NCBI GenBank assembly: GCA_965112735.1
Contig: OZ218953.1
Coordinates: 5,518,001 to 5,582,000, forward strand
Source: Phaeosaccion multiseriatum
Taxonomy: Eukaryota > Ochrophyta, other classes
Length of the DNA stretch: 64,000 nucleotides
Direction: 5' to 3'
The notes below the pieces were generated by a model. It did no database searches. It saw nothing but the letters and a program-made list of their open reading frames with translations, and was not told the DNA's origin. Of the stretch, positions 1-11,937 are shown piece after piece. Every line of letters begins with the position of its first letter. The first letter of the stretch is position 1. A program made the position numbers and the translations under genes.

Positions 1-3000
1 CCTAGACTGGCCTAGACTGGCCTAGACTGGCCTAGACTGGCCTAGACTGGCCTAGACTGGCCTAGACTGGCCTAGACTGGCCTAGACTGGCCTAGACTGG
101 CCTAGACTGGCCTAGACTGGCCTAGACCGGCCTAGACCGGCCTAGACTGGCCTAGACCGGCCTAGACTGGCCTAGACTGGCCTAGACTGGCCTAGACCGG
201 CCTAGACTGGCCTAGACTGGCCTAGACTGGCCTAGACTGGCCTAGACTGGCCTAGACTGGCCTAGACTGGCCTAGACTGGCCTAGACTGGCCTAGACTGG
301 CCTGGCCTAGACTGGCCTAGACTGGCCTAGACTGGCCTAGACTGGCCTAGACTGGCCTAGACTGGCCTAGACTGGCCTAGACTGGCCTAGACCGGCCTAG
401 ACCGGCCTAGACCGGCCTAGATTGAGCCTAGACTGGCCTAGACTGGCCTAGACCGGCCTAGACCGGCCTAGACCGGCCTAGACTGGCCTAGACTGGCCTA
501 GACCGGCCTAGACTGGCCTAGACCGGCCTAGACCGGCCTAGACTGGCCTAGGCTGACTGGCCTAGACTGGCCTAGACTGGCCTAGACCGGCCTAGACTGG
601 CCTAGACTGGCCTAGACCGGCCTAGACTGGCCTAGACTGGCCTAGACCGGCCTAGACTGGCCTAGACCGGCCTAGACTGGCCTAGACTGGCCTAGACTGG
701 CCTAGACTGGCCTAGACTGGCCTAGACTGGCCTAGACCGGCCTAGACTGGCCTAGACCGGCCTAGACTGGCCTAGACTGGCCTAGACTGGCCTAGACTGG
801 CCTAGACTGGCCTAGACCGGCCTAGACTGGCCTAGACGGGCCTAGACTGACTGGCCTAGACCGGCCTAGGCTGGCCTACACCGGCCTAGACCGGCCTAGA
901 CTGGCCTAGACCGGCCTAGACCGGCCTAGACTGGCCTAGACTGGCCTAGACTGGCCTAGACTGGCCTAGACTGGCCTAGACTGGCCTAGACCGGCCTAGA
1001 CCGGCCTAGACTGGCCTAGACTGGCCTAGACTGGCCTAGACTGGCCTAGACTGGCCTAGACTGGCCTAGACTGGCCTAGACTGGCCTAGACTGGCCTAGA
1101 CTGGCCTAGACTGGCCTAGACTGGCCTAGACTGGCCTAGACCGGCCTAGACTGGCCTAGACTGGCCTAGACTGGCCTAGACCGGCCTAGACTGGCCTAGA
1201 CTGGCCTAGACTGGCCTAGACCGGCCTAGACTGGCCTAGACTGGCCTAGACTGGCCTAGACTGGCCTAGACGGGCCTAGACTGGACTAGACCGGCCTAGA
1301 CTGGCCTCGACTGGACTAGACTGGCCTAGACCGGCCTAGACTGGCCTAGACTGGCCTAGACCGGCCTAGACTGGCCTCGACTGGCCTAGGCTGGCCTAGA
1401 CTGGCCTAGACCGGCCTAGACTGGCCTAGACTGGCCTAGACTGGCCTAGACTGGCCTAGACTGGCCTAGACTGGCCTAGACTGGCCTAGACTGGCCTAGA
1501 CTGGCCTAGACTGGCCTAGACTGGCCTAGACTGGCCTAGACTGGCCTAGACCGGCCTAGACCGGCCTAGACTGGCCTAGACTGGCCTAGACTGGCCTAGA
1601 CTGGCCTAGACTGGCCTAGACTGGCCTAGACTGGCCTAGACCGGCCTAGACTGGCCTAGACTGGCCTAGACTGACTGGCCTAGACTGGCCTAGACTGGCC
1701 TAGACTGGCCTAGACCGGCCTAGACTGGCCTAGACTGGCCTAGACTGGCCTAGACCGGCCTAGACTGGCCTAGACTGGCCTAGACTGGCCTAGACTGGCC
1801 TAGACTGGCCTAGACTGGCCTAGACCGGCCTAGACTGGCCTAGACTGGCCTAGACTGACTGGCCTAGACTGGCCTAGACTGGCCTAGACTGGCCTAGACC
1901 GGCCTAGACTGGCCTAGACTGGCCTACACTGGCCTAGACCGGCCTAGACTGGCCTAGACTGGCCTAGACTGGCCTAGACTGGCCTAGACCGGCCTAGACT
2001 GGCCTAGACTGGCCTAGACTGGCCTAGACTGGCCTAGACTGGCCTAGACTGGCCTAGACCGGCCTAGACCGGCCTAGACTGGCCTAGACTGGCCTAGGCT
2101 GACTGGCCTAGACCGGCCTAGACTGGCCTAGACTGGCCTAGACTGGCCTAAACTGGCCTAGACTGGCCTAGACTGGCCTAGACGGGCCTAGACTTGCCTA
2201 GACCGGCCTAGACTGAGCTAGACCGGCCTAGACTGGCCTAGACCGGCCTAGACCGGCCTAGACCGGCCTAGATTGAGCCTAGACTGGCCTAGACCGGCCT
2301 AGACTGGCCTAGACCGGCCTAGACCGGCCTAGACTGGCCTAGGCTGACTGGCCTAGACTGGCCTAGACTGGCCTAGACCGGCCTAGACTGGCCTAGACCG
2401 GCCTAGACTGGCCTAGGCTGGCCTAGACTGGCCTAGACCGGCCTAGACCGGCCTAAACTGGCCTAGACTGGCCTAGACTGGCCTAGACGGGCCTAGACTG
2501 GCCTAGACCGGCCTAGACTGAGCTAGACCGGCCTAGACTGGCCTAGACCGGCCTAGACCGGCCTAGACCGGCCTAGATTGAGCCTAGACTGGCCTAGACC
2601 GGCCTAGACTGGCCTAGACCGGCCTAGACCGGCCTAGACTGGCCTAGGCTGACTGGCCTAGACTGGCCTAGACTGGCCTAGACCGGCCTAGACTGGCCTA
2701 GGCTGGCCTAGACTGGCCTAGACTGGCCTAGACTGGCCTAGACCGGCCTAGACCGGCCTAGACTGGCCTAGACTGGCCTAGACTGGCCTAGACCGGCCTA
2801 GACCGGCCTAGACTGGCCTAGACTGGCCTAGACTGGCCTAGACCGGCCTAGACCGGCCTAGACTGGCCTAGACCGGCCTAGACCGGCCTAGACTGGCCTA
2901 GACTGGCCTAGGCTGACTGGCCTAGACCGGCCTAGACTGGCCTAGACTGGCCTAGACTGGCCTAGACTGGCCTAGACTGGCCTAGACTGGCCTAGACTGG

Positions 3001-5531
3001 CCTAGACTGGCCTAGACCGGCCTAGACTGAGCTAGACCGGCCTAGACTGGCCTAGACCGGCCTAGACCGGCCTAGACCGGCCTAGATTGAGCCTAGACTG
3101 GCCTAGACCGGCCTAGACTGGCCTAGACCGGCCTAGACCGGCCTAGACTGGCCTAGGCCTAGACTGGCCTAGACTGGCCTAGACTGGCCTAGACCGGCCT
3201 AGACTGGCCTAGGCTGGCCTAGACTGGCCTAGACTGGCCTAGACTGGCCTAGACCGGCCTAGACCGGCCTAGACTGGCCTAGACTGGCCTAGACTGGCCT
3301 AGACCGGCCTAGACCGGCCTAGGCTGGCCTAGACTGGCCTAGACCGGCCTAGACTGGCCTAAACCGGCCTAGACTGGCCTAGACTGGCCTAGACTGGCCT
3401 AGACTGGCCTAGACTGGCCTACACTGGCCTAGACTGGCCTAGACCGGCCTAGACTGGCCTAGACTGGCCTAGACTGGCCTAGACCGGCCTAGACCGGCCT
3501 AGACTGGCCTAGACTGGCCTAGACCGGCCTAGACCGGCCTAGACTGGCCTAGACTGGCCTAGACCGGCCTAGACTGAGCTAGACCGGCCTAGACTGGCCT
3601 AGACCGGCCTAGACTGGCCTAGACCGGCCTAGACTGGCCTAGGCTGACTGGCCTAGACTGGCCTAGACTGGCCTAGACGGCCTACACTGGCCTAGACCGG
3701 CCTAGACTGGCCTAGACTGGCCTAGACTGGCCTAGACCGGCCTAGGCTGGCCTAGACTGGCCTAGACTGGCCTAGACCGGCCTAGACTGGCCTAGACCGG
3801 CCTAGACCGGCCTAGACCGGCCTAGATTGAGCCTAGACTGGCCTAGACCGGCCTAGACTGGCCTAGACCGGCCTAGACTGGCCTAGACTGGCCTAGACCG
3901 GCCTAGACCGGCCTAGACTGGCCTAGGCTGACTGGCCTAGACTGGCCTAGACTGGCCTAGACCGGCCTAGACTGGCCTAGGCTGGCCTAGACTGGCCTAG
4001 ACTGGCCTAGACTGGCCTAGACCGGCCTAGACCGGCCTAGACTGGCCTAGACTGGCCTAGACTGGCCTAGACCGGCCTAGACTGGCCTAGACTGGCCTAG
4101 ACCGGCCTAGACTGGCCTAGACCGGCCTAGACTGGCCTAGACTGGCCTAGACTGGCCTAAACTGGCCTAGACTGGCCTAGACTGGCCTAGACGGGCCTAG
4201 ACTGGCCTAGACCGGCCTAGACTGAGCTAGACCGGCCTAGACTGGCCTAGACCGGCCTAGACCGGCCTAGACCGGCCTAGATTGAGCCTAGACTGGCCTA
4301 GACCGGCCTAGACTGGCCTAGACCGGCCTAGACCGGCCTAGACTGGCCTAGGCTGACTGGCCTAGACTGGCCTAGACTGGCCTAGACCGGCCTAGACTGG
4401 CCTAGGCTGGCCTAGACTGGCCTAGACTGGCCTAGACTGGCCTAGACCGGCTTAGACCGGCCTAGACTGGCCTAGACTGGCCTAGACTGGCCTAGACCGG
4501 CCTAGACCGGCCTAGACTGGCCTAGACCGGCCTAGACCGGCCTAGACTGGCCTGGACTGGCCTAGGCTGACTGGCCTATACCGGCCTAGACTGGCCTAGA
4601 CTGGCCTAGACTGGCCTACACTGGCCTAGACTGGCCTAGACTGGCCTAGACTGGCCTAGACTGGCCTAGACCGGCCTAGACCGGCCTAGACTGGCCTAGA
4701 CTGGCCTAGACCGGCCTAGACTGAGCTAGACCGGCCTAGACTGGCCTAGACCGGCCTAGACTGGCCTAGACCGGCCTAGACTGGCCTAGGCTGACTGGCC
4801 TAGACTGGCCTAGACTGGCCTAGACGGCCTACACTGGCCTAGACCGGCCTAGACTGGCCTAGACTGGCCTAGACTGGCCTAGACCGGCCTAGGCTGGCCT
4901 AGACTGGCCTAGACTGGCCTAGACCGGCCTAGACTGGCCTAGACTGGCCTAGACTGGCCTAGACCGGCCTAGACTGGCCTAGACTGGCCTAGACCGGCCT
5001 AGACTGGCCTAGACCGGCCTAGACTGGCCTAGACTGGCCTAGACCGGCCTAGACTGGCCTAAACCGGCCTAGACTGGCCTAGACTGGCCTAGACTGGCCT
5101 AGACTGGCCTAGACTGGCCTAGACTGGCCTAGACTGGCCTAGACTGGCCTAGACCGGCCTAGACTGGCCTAGACTGGCCTAGACTGGCCTAGACCGGCCT
5201 AGACCGGCCTAGACTGGCCTAGACTGGCCTAGACTGGACTAGACTGGCCTAGACCGGCCTAGACTGGCCTAGACTGGCCTAGACCGGCCTAGACTGGCCT
5301 AGACTGGCCTAGACTGACTGGCCTAGACTGGCCTAGACTGGCCTAGACTGGCCTAGACCGGCCTAGACTGGCCTAGACTGGCCTAGACTGGCCTAGACCG
5401 GCCTAGACTGGCCTAGACTGGCCTAGACTGGCCTAGACCGGCCTAGACTGGCCTAGACTGGCCTAGACTGGCCTAGACCGGCCTAGACTGGCCTCGACTG
5501 GACTAGACTGGTCTAGAGTGGACTCGAGTGG
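1..5531. repeat. 10-bp satellite array, unit CCTAGACTGG / CCTAGACCGG
   Basis: About 5.5 kb, roughly 550 copies, of a 10-bp unit. Two forms dominate, CCTAGACTGG and CCTAGACCGG, differing by one T/C transition. Rarer forms include CCTAGGCTGG, CCTACACTGG, CCTCGACTGG, CCTAAACTGG and CCTAGACGGG. A 14-bp form, CCTAGGCTGACTGG or CCTAGACTGACTGG, recurs through the array and shifts the register by 4 bp. Markers such as GATTGAGCCTAG (near 420, 2271, 2575, 3085, 3826, 4280) and ACTGAGCTAGACC recur inside similar surroundings, showing higher-order blocks. The unit carries TAG on both strands and its length is not a multiple of 3, so every frame is closed about every 30 bp. It decays at 5490..5531 (CTCGACTGG, GGTCTAGAGTGG) about 110 bp from the stop of the next gene. 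The array starts at or before the window edge. Centromeric, subtelomeric and interstitial positions all remain possible. Confidence 0.98.
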
Positions 5532-5642
5532 CACCACACCGAAGCCGCACTGGAGCAGCACTGGCGCTCTCCGAAGAAGAAGTCACACCACAGAAGGTAC
5601 CACAGAACACAAGGGAATGACTTTGGAGAGAAAGAACGTGCC

Positions 5643-8600
5643 TCAACCCCCCCCCTCTGTAACGCTCACCCGGAGGCGTCCTTGCGCGTCTTCCTTCTCG
5701 CGCCGAAACCTGGCCAGTTCCGCCTCCCGGAGGGCCTGCTTCTGCTCCCTTGGGGTGTGGAAGGAAGTGGACTCGGTTCCCTGTCCCTGGCCCCACTCCG
5801 CAAAGCTCGACGCCACCCCGCCCATCTCGTGGGCGCGTGCGACGGCCTCTTGCCGCTCTCGTAGGCTCTCTGCGGCTCTGAGCTCGCACTCCCTCCGCTT
5901 GATGGCCTTCTCCAAAGCGGCGATGTCTCGCTCCACCTCGAGCTCCGCCGCGGTCTTGTTGGGCCCTGTGCTCTTCTGCGGCGGTTGGTGATACAGCGAT
6001 TGCTGCTGTTGCTTGCGGTACTTCCGCCTCCTCTCGCGGCTGCGCTTCATGAGATTGGACCCCCCCCACAGCAAGAAGCTGTTGCCCCTGCCTCGGGGAG
6101 TGATGTCGACGGTGTTGGGTCCGCCCCGTCCTTCCTCACCGCCCCCCCCCCCAGCGCCGAAAGTGCTCTCCTCTGTACCACCACCCTGCAGACCTCCCCC
6201 TCCTCCTCCCTCTCTCTTTCCCCCTCCCTCTCCCCCTCGCTCTCCCTCTCCTCCTCCCTCCCCGTCCCCCTCCTCCTCCCCCCCCCCTTCTTCCTCTGCC
6301 TCCGCCTCTATGCCCCTGAGCGTGGCCGACCTCAGCAGCCTGTCCTTTCCCTCCCCGGGCTCTGCGTGCCCAACGTGCTGCAGCAGCCGAGTGAGCAAGG
6401 CCATCTTGCTCCTCTCCTGTGAGGTGAGATCGCCCCTCACGGCTGCCCCCCACCGCGAGGGTAACGCACTCATCTGCACGAGTCGGCGCTCCACTCCCGT
6501 GGGGTCCAATAGACGCAAGTCTCGAGCAGGCACTCGGGCCAAGTAGCAGGGCATCCTCTTCTTGTTGCTGTTGCTCGGCCCTGCTGTCTGAGCGGTGGTC
6601 TGAGCTGCCCAGCTCTGTCGCTCCTCCTCCCCCTCCCCCGCCCACGCAGAGGAGTGAGCTTCTCCCCTCTGCGGCTCTCCCCTCTGTGGCTTGGAGTCAA
6701 GCAACACTTGCCAGGTGCCGTCTCCGTTGCTCCTCACAACAGACCCCACTGCCCACCGCAAGGGAGGAGGTGTGTCCGACGCCGCCCCTCCCCTACCCAC
6801 TAAAGGTCGTGCTTCCCCTGCCCCTGCCCGTCCCCCTACCCTTGCCGCTGCCGCTGCCGCTGCCGTTGCCGCCCTTGCAAGTCCTGCCTGCGCTTGTGCC
6901 TGTGCTGCCGCTCCGACGCCTCCACGAGAATGGCCCTGCCCCTGTGTGTGCGTGCGGCCGTGAGGCTGTATGCGGCCTGTTCCTTTCCCCAGCATTGCGA
7001 CCACGCTTGAGCCGGCCCTCTCTGTCTCTGCCTCGGCCGCCGCTGCTGCCGCCGCTGCCTCTGCTGCTGCCTCCTCCGCCGCTGCTGCATCAGCCTCGAG
7101 CTGACTTGCCACAACCACCGACACCGGGGACGGCCCCCACTCAGACCAGTCCTTCCCGCCCACTCTGTGCCCCTTGTTGTGTTCCTTTCGCAGTGTGACG
7201 AGCACGTAGACACGCTGCCCCGCCGCGTAGCCCGAGCCTGGAGGTCGAAGCAAACTCTGCGCCTCCCCCTTCCTCCCCGAAGCAGCGGCTCTCTGCAACA
7301 TACCCAAGGTGTAGAGCGGCGCCGCGCACGCACGCACAAAGCCCCACGATCCCGCATTTCTAAAGCTTGTCCTCGCCCTCGCGATGGCCCCCTGCTCCTT
7401 GCTGCCCACCCCATTGGCATTGGTGATGCATGTGGTGGCGCGCAGAGCCTCGTCGTGGTCGCGCTGCTGCTGGCGAGACTGTCGCACAATCTCGGGGGAG
7501 ACCCTCCAAGTGGCGAGGAGGAGGAGGAGCGCCCTCGTCCTCGCCTCTTGCAGATTGGCAAAGGTGATGGCGATGAGGCCGCTTGCGCCGCTCTCCTCGT
7601 GGAAGCTGGACACGTCCAGCGCAGCGACAGATGGGGCCGTTGGTGATACAGCCGCAGGCCCGTCGGGCGGCTGGAGCTGCAGCGGCCACTGGACGGGCTC
7701 CATATTGACCACGCCCTCCTGCACCAAGGCGGCGACGCTGTTCACCCTAAGAAGCTCTTCGTCTGGCACCTCTCTGCCTCCTCCCCCGTCTCCTCCTCCT
7801 CCTGCTCCTCCTCCCTCATCTCCTTCCCTCCTCGTGGACCCTCCTGCTCTCTGCTGCACCCTCGTGCCCAGCCCTTCCCATACCCAGTGGGGCAGTGCGG
7901 CTCGGCGAGGGGGAGGAGGAGGAGGAGGCCCTCGGCGGCTTGCTGCGCCGTCTTCCTCCTCCTCCTCCTCCTCCTCCTCCTCGCTACTCCGGCTGCCACT
8001 GCTACACAGTACCACCCCCCCTTCCCGACTGAAGCCGAACACAGGCCCGCTCTTCTTGTCGCTAAATCGGACCTGCCTCAGATAGCTGCTCTCCGCTGTC
8101 TCGTCCGTGCCCTTCCTCTGCTGCCCCTGCCCCTGACCCTGCCCCTGCCCTCCCCCTGTGGCCCTCTCCCACAGGCTCCTGGAGGTGAGCAGCGTGTACA
8201 CCTCCATCTCCATGTAGAGGGTGGGTTGTTGCAAGCCGCTGAGCTCCTGCTTGAGGGCCCACACATGCCGCCAGAAGAAGAGCTGACGCCCCAGACCCAA
8301 CAAATGGGTCCTCGCCCACCGCTGCAGACACACCACGGCTCTGACCAGGCACACGCAGCGCACCAACGTGGGCACAAGCTTCCTCCTCTCTCTGTCCCCT
8401 CTCCACCAGGCTTGGATGCGCGTGGTGGCGGCGAGGCGATAGACATGGTACTGGAGCATCACCGGCACCCCTCGGGTTCGGAGCCGCCACCACATGTAGG
8501 CGAGTCTCTTCTCATCGTTGCCGCAGTCCACCACGAGAAGGCCCTCGCTATCGCCATCGCTATGGCTTTCGCCGGCTTGTTCGCTGCCTTCTTCCGGCCC

Positions 8601-10188
8601 ACCCCCTTCCCTGCCACTGTCCACGCTGCAGCTCCCCCTCCTCTTTACTCTCTCCCCCCCCCAACCGCTCTGCAGCACGCCATTGGCGAGGCTCGTCCAC
8701 TCCTGTACCTTCTTCCTCTGCGAGGCCTCTCCCAAGGGCCGCCGCCGGAGCCTGCACCTTTTCAAGGCGGGGTCGCGCCACAGGCCCCCTCCCGTCAGTC
8801 CCCCACGAGTCAGGGAGGGAGGAACGTTCCGTTGAATGCCTTGCGAAGGAAGCCCTTCTCCCCCTTCTCCTCCTCCTCCTCCTCCTCCTCCTCCTCCTCC
8901 TCCTCCTCCTCCTCCTCCTCCTCCTCCCTCTCCTTCCCCACCCGCAGCGACAGAGGGCACTCCTTGAGGCCTGGCCAGCCCCTCTCTCCCCCTCCCACTC
9001 CCACACAAAAAGAAGATGCCATCCGTTGTCTGATCCGCCCCTTCGATGCAGGGCCATCCCTGCAGAGAGGCCCGCGTGGCTGGTACCAGTTGTCTACACT
9101 CCGAAAAGGGCCTGGCCACATCCCACACCGACTCACTGCGTCTCCTCCCCTTCTCCTTTCCCTTCCCCTGCCGCTGCTTCGAGCCCTTCTGTCCTTTCTT
9201 CTCCCCGCCCCCGCCGTCTCCACTCCTCTGAAAGAAGGTGCTGGTCAGCACGGTCTGGAATCGAGCCGGCACCACAAGTCTGCGCAGACTGGGCCTTCCC
9301 CTCCCACCTCCCCCCGCCCCTCCCACCCCCTCGCCCCCGTTGAGAGCGGCCACGAGGCGCACGAAAGCTCTCCACCTTGTTGCAATGCCGCGGTACCACT
9401 CCAGAATGAAGGCCGCACTCCGGGCCTTGAACTTACCGCGCAAGTAGCGCCTCACCCTTCTTTGGAAGCACATGAGACTCCAGGCTCTGTCCACCGCGAG
9501 CTGCCAAGGTGCGTTACCCCCCACCACTTCAAGCTGCCCCCGGAAGCGCAGAACGTCCACCAAACGACGCCACATCCTTCGCCGCAGGAGGAAGCGCCTT
9601 GCCTGGGCCTGTATCTTGACAACCGCGGCTCTGCACTTGCTGAAGATGAGCCATCGCCTCAGAGAGCGCTGGATGCGCACTACGGGGCTACGGGAGGAGC
9701 GCAGGTGCGAGAGGAAGAGGAGCACGCTTTTGAGGCCGTGGATGGCCTCCATCTCGTCGTCAATTTGCTCCCCGAAGCCGAGGGGGGCCACCGCCACGCC
9801 TACGGGAAGGTCCTTTGCGGCTGTTGCCGTCTTACCGCCTGTTCCTGCTACTCCTGTTGCTGCTGCTCCGCCACCGAGTACTCCTTTGGCTTCAGCTGCC
9901 GCCGTCTCTCCCCGCGCCGCGGTGGTGTCTCCCTTCCCCACAGGGGTCATCTGTAGCGCGCTGAGGCCTCCCTGCTGCTGCACCTGCATACGCTCCTCCT
10001 CCTCCTGCTGCTGTTGCGCCTGCTCCTGCTGCCGCTTCAGCTGGAGCTTCTGCTGTAGTTGCTGGACGAGGAGGTGCGGCTGTCTTGGCTTGGTGATGCC
10101 TGCCCGTATGTCAGCTACGATCCGCAGGCGATTGCCTTCGGACCCTAGCGCGGGGACTTGTCGAAACTCGGCACCTTCGATGAGCTCC

Positions 10189-10264
<76 letters not shown>

Positions 10265-11819
10265 TGTGCGTGTGTGTGTGTGCGCGTGTGTGTGTGTGTT
10301 ACGATAAGGCGCTCTGTAGCTCTCTCCCTCTGCCCGCCACAAGAGCCACCACGCCACGCCAAGCCAACCCAACCCCAGCCAGCGTATGCCCGACTGAAGA
10401 ACCACCTTGCCAAGCCGAGCACACGCCTCACCTCGTCGGAGACCATGTAACGGTCGAGAGTGTTGAGCGCCCGACACGCGTTGACGACGAACTGCCTGTA
10501 GAGGCGCCTCTTGGTGACAGGGTTGCCGTGCATGGTGAGGTACGCAAGCTTAGGGGCGGCAGCAAGGTGCTCTACCGTACGCCAGTCGGACAGATCGTTG
10601 TCGTGAAGAAGCAGAATCTGAGAGAGAAGAGGGGGAGGGGAATGTGGGCCCTAGCATACCCTCGAGGGGGGGGGGGGGGGGGAGGGGGGCGACGCGCGCA
10701 TGTCGCTCACCTGCAGCGATTTCATGCTTTCCCAGAAGACCGCTCCAACGAGGCTGTCAATGTAGTTCTTGGACACATCCAGATGCACCAGCTGTTGGTT
10801 GTTCAGAGGGGAACGGGCATGTATGTATGAGAACATGAGAACCACACCACACAAGCTTCCTATTGTGGAAGAACAGAAGGGTACATGCTGAGGCCTGTAC
10901 GTATGCAGCTTCACCTTGGAGAGAAAGAAAAGGCAAAAGAGGGTGTCTGGCCGCAAAAAGGATCTTATCGACCAACCTGACAGGCGGACGTCACGCAGAG
11001 GTCGGCCAGAGGCTGCAGTGAGGTCAGCCCGTTGTCGCTCAGCTGCAGCACCTGGAGGCGCTGGAAGCAGGCCGGGCTGCAGAAGCGGTCCACGTCCCCC
11101 CAGTTGGCGATCCCGCAGTCCGACAAGTCCAGCCACAGGAACCCTACCAGTGCATGCTGTTCCTGCTTTCTCACTCTTTCTGACGGCGTGATGCTCAGCA
11201 CGTCATCTTCGTCCTGCTCTGTCCATGCCTCGCCCTGCTGTCGGCTTCGCATCTCCTCTGCTCTTCCTCTCCGCCGGTCTCTCGCACTGTCCCTCGCAGT
11301 CCCGTCCCCGAGCTCATCGATTGCACCTTCCTCATCATCCTCATGCTCCGTTCTTCTTCCTCTTCGCCTCAGGGTCCTGCCGTACTCCACAGCTCGATGA
11401 GTCGAGCTGGCATTCGCCCTCGCCGCAGGTAGGCACATGTGCGAGGATGTCGCGCTAAGAGCAATGTCCTCGGGTCTCGAGGTGGATCCATACAGAACAG
11501 GCGTAGAGGGTCTCGCCGGGTAGCGTTGGGTGTCGAGTTGCAGAAGGGAGACAATGCCACTGCTGGTCGCACGCGTGAGTGCCCTCTCCTGCTCTTGTGG
11601 AGACTGCTCGAGAACATGCTCGCTACCGCTGATCACGACTGCTACTGGTGGGGGAAGAGAAATCATCCCAGCCCATGGGCACGAGGAGAGGTCGATAGGT
11701 GTGTATGGCATTCGAAACGATTTCTGGCTGGATGACCAACACCTGCACGTGCACGCTGTGACCACGGGCCGCCGGACTGGGGAAGGAGCCATTTCTTTTC
11801 TTTCTCTCCTACCTCTCAA
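5643..11819 (-). CDS. Leucine-rich repeat and IQ-motif protein (LRRIQ-like), 1884 aa
   Basis: Four exons, all phase 0: 11819..10977, 10791..10711, 10617..10432, 10187..5643. LRRs fill about residues 218-370 and cross all three introns (WLDLSDCGI, LQVLQLSDNGLTSL, LVHLDVSKNYIDSL, ILLLHDNDLSDW, LAYLTMHGNP), ending in an LRRcap-like ALNTLDRYMVSDE. This is the LRR-plus-IQ layout of LRRIQ proteins, which bind calmodulin and are often ciliary. IQ-like motifs lie near 539-581 (VVRIQRSLRRWL, VVKIQAQARRFLLRR) and 957-1005 (TRIQAWWRGDRERRK). A stretch with the WSEWGPSPVSV ending of an FN3 domain lies near 1390-1430. An SH3/Tudor-like strand (WAVGSVVRSNGDGTWQVLL) lies near 1545, and a coiled coil near 1805-1850. 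Much of the rest is Gly/Glu-rich, including a run coded by a CTC tract at about 8866..8928. The start is the first ATG of exon 1; residues 1-215 have no recognisable domain, so the true start could be internal. The exact LRRIQ subfamily is not settled. Confidence 0.8.
8862..8930. repeat. (CTC)n tract inside the LRRIQ-like coding exon
   Basis: An almost pure CTC/TCC run. On the minus strand it is read as a Gly-rich run ending in Glu-Gly, and it keeps the long reading frame open. It is likely length-variable. Confidence 0.9.
10192..10298. repeat. (TG)n microsatellite in intron 3 of the LRRIQ-like gene
   Basis: About 105 bp of TG dinucleotides with a few TA/CG interruptions. It lies directly upstream (minus-strand sense) of the acceptor that opens the last exon at 10187, so on the transcribed strand it reads (CA)n next to the splice site. 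Confidence 0.95.
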
Positions 11820-11937
11820 CCCCAGTGCACCTCCTTATTAATACGAGTCCGCGCAGGGTCACTCGCAGTCGCAGCAGCAAGGAACATGCAGTGCACAGGT
11901 GTATAGAAGGAGTGGGTAGTCTCGAGGAAGGTTCAGG
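11820..11937. promoter_or_regulatory. Divergent promoter, LRRIQ-like (-) / membrane protein (+)
   Basis: Only 118 bp separate the two proposed start codons, so both 5' UTRs and promoters must share or overlap this interval. It holds TTATTAATACG near 11835, a modest AT-rich element. I see no other clear element. Confidence 0.6.

Noticed and set aside
1-5531. CRISPR-like array or telomere
   Set aside because: There are no unique spacers between units, and the unit is not a telomeric CCCTAA-type repeat despite sharing CCTAG.
7887-9956. 689-aa plus-strand reading frame opposite the LRRIQ-like gene
   Set aside because: It is rich in Pro/Leu/Ser from antisense reading of Glu/Gly/Arg codons, has no domain, and lies wholly over a better-supported minus-strand exon.
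9472-10830. 452-aa plus-strand frame across the TG repeat
   Set aside because: A Cys-Val run coded by (TG)n inflates the frame, and it covers introns and exons of the LRRIQ-like gene on the other strand.
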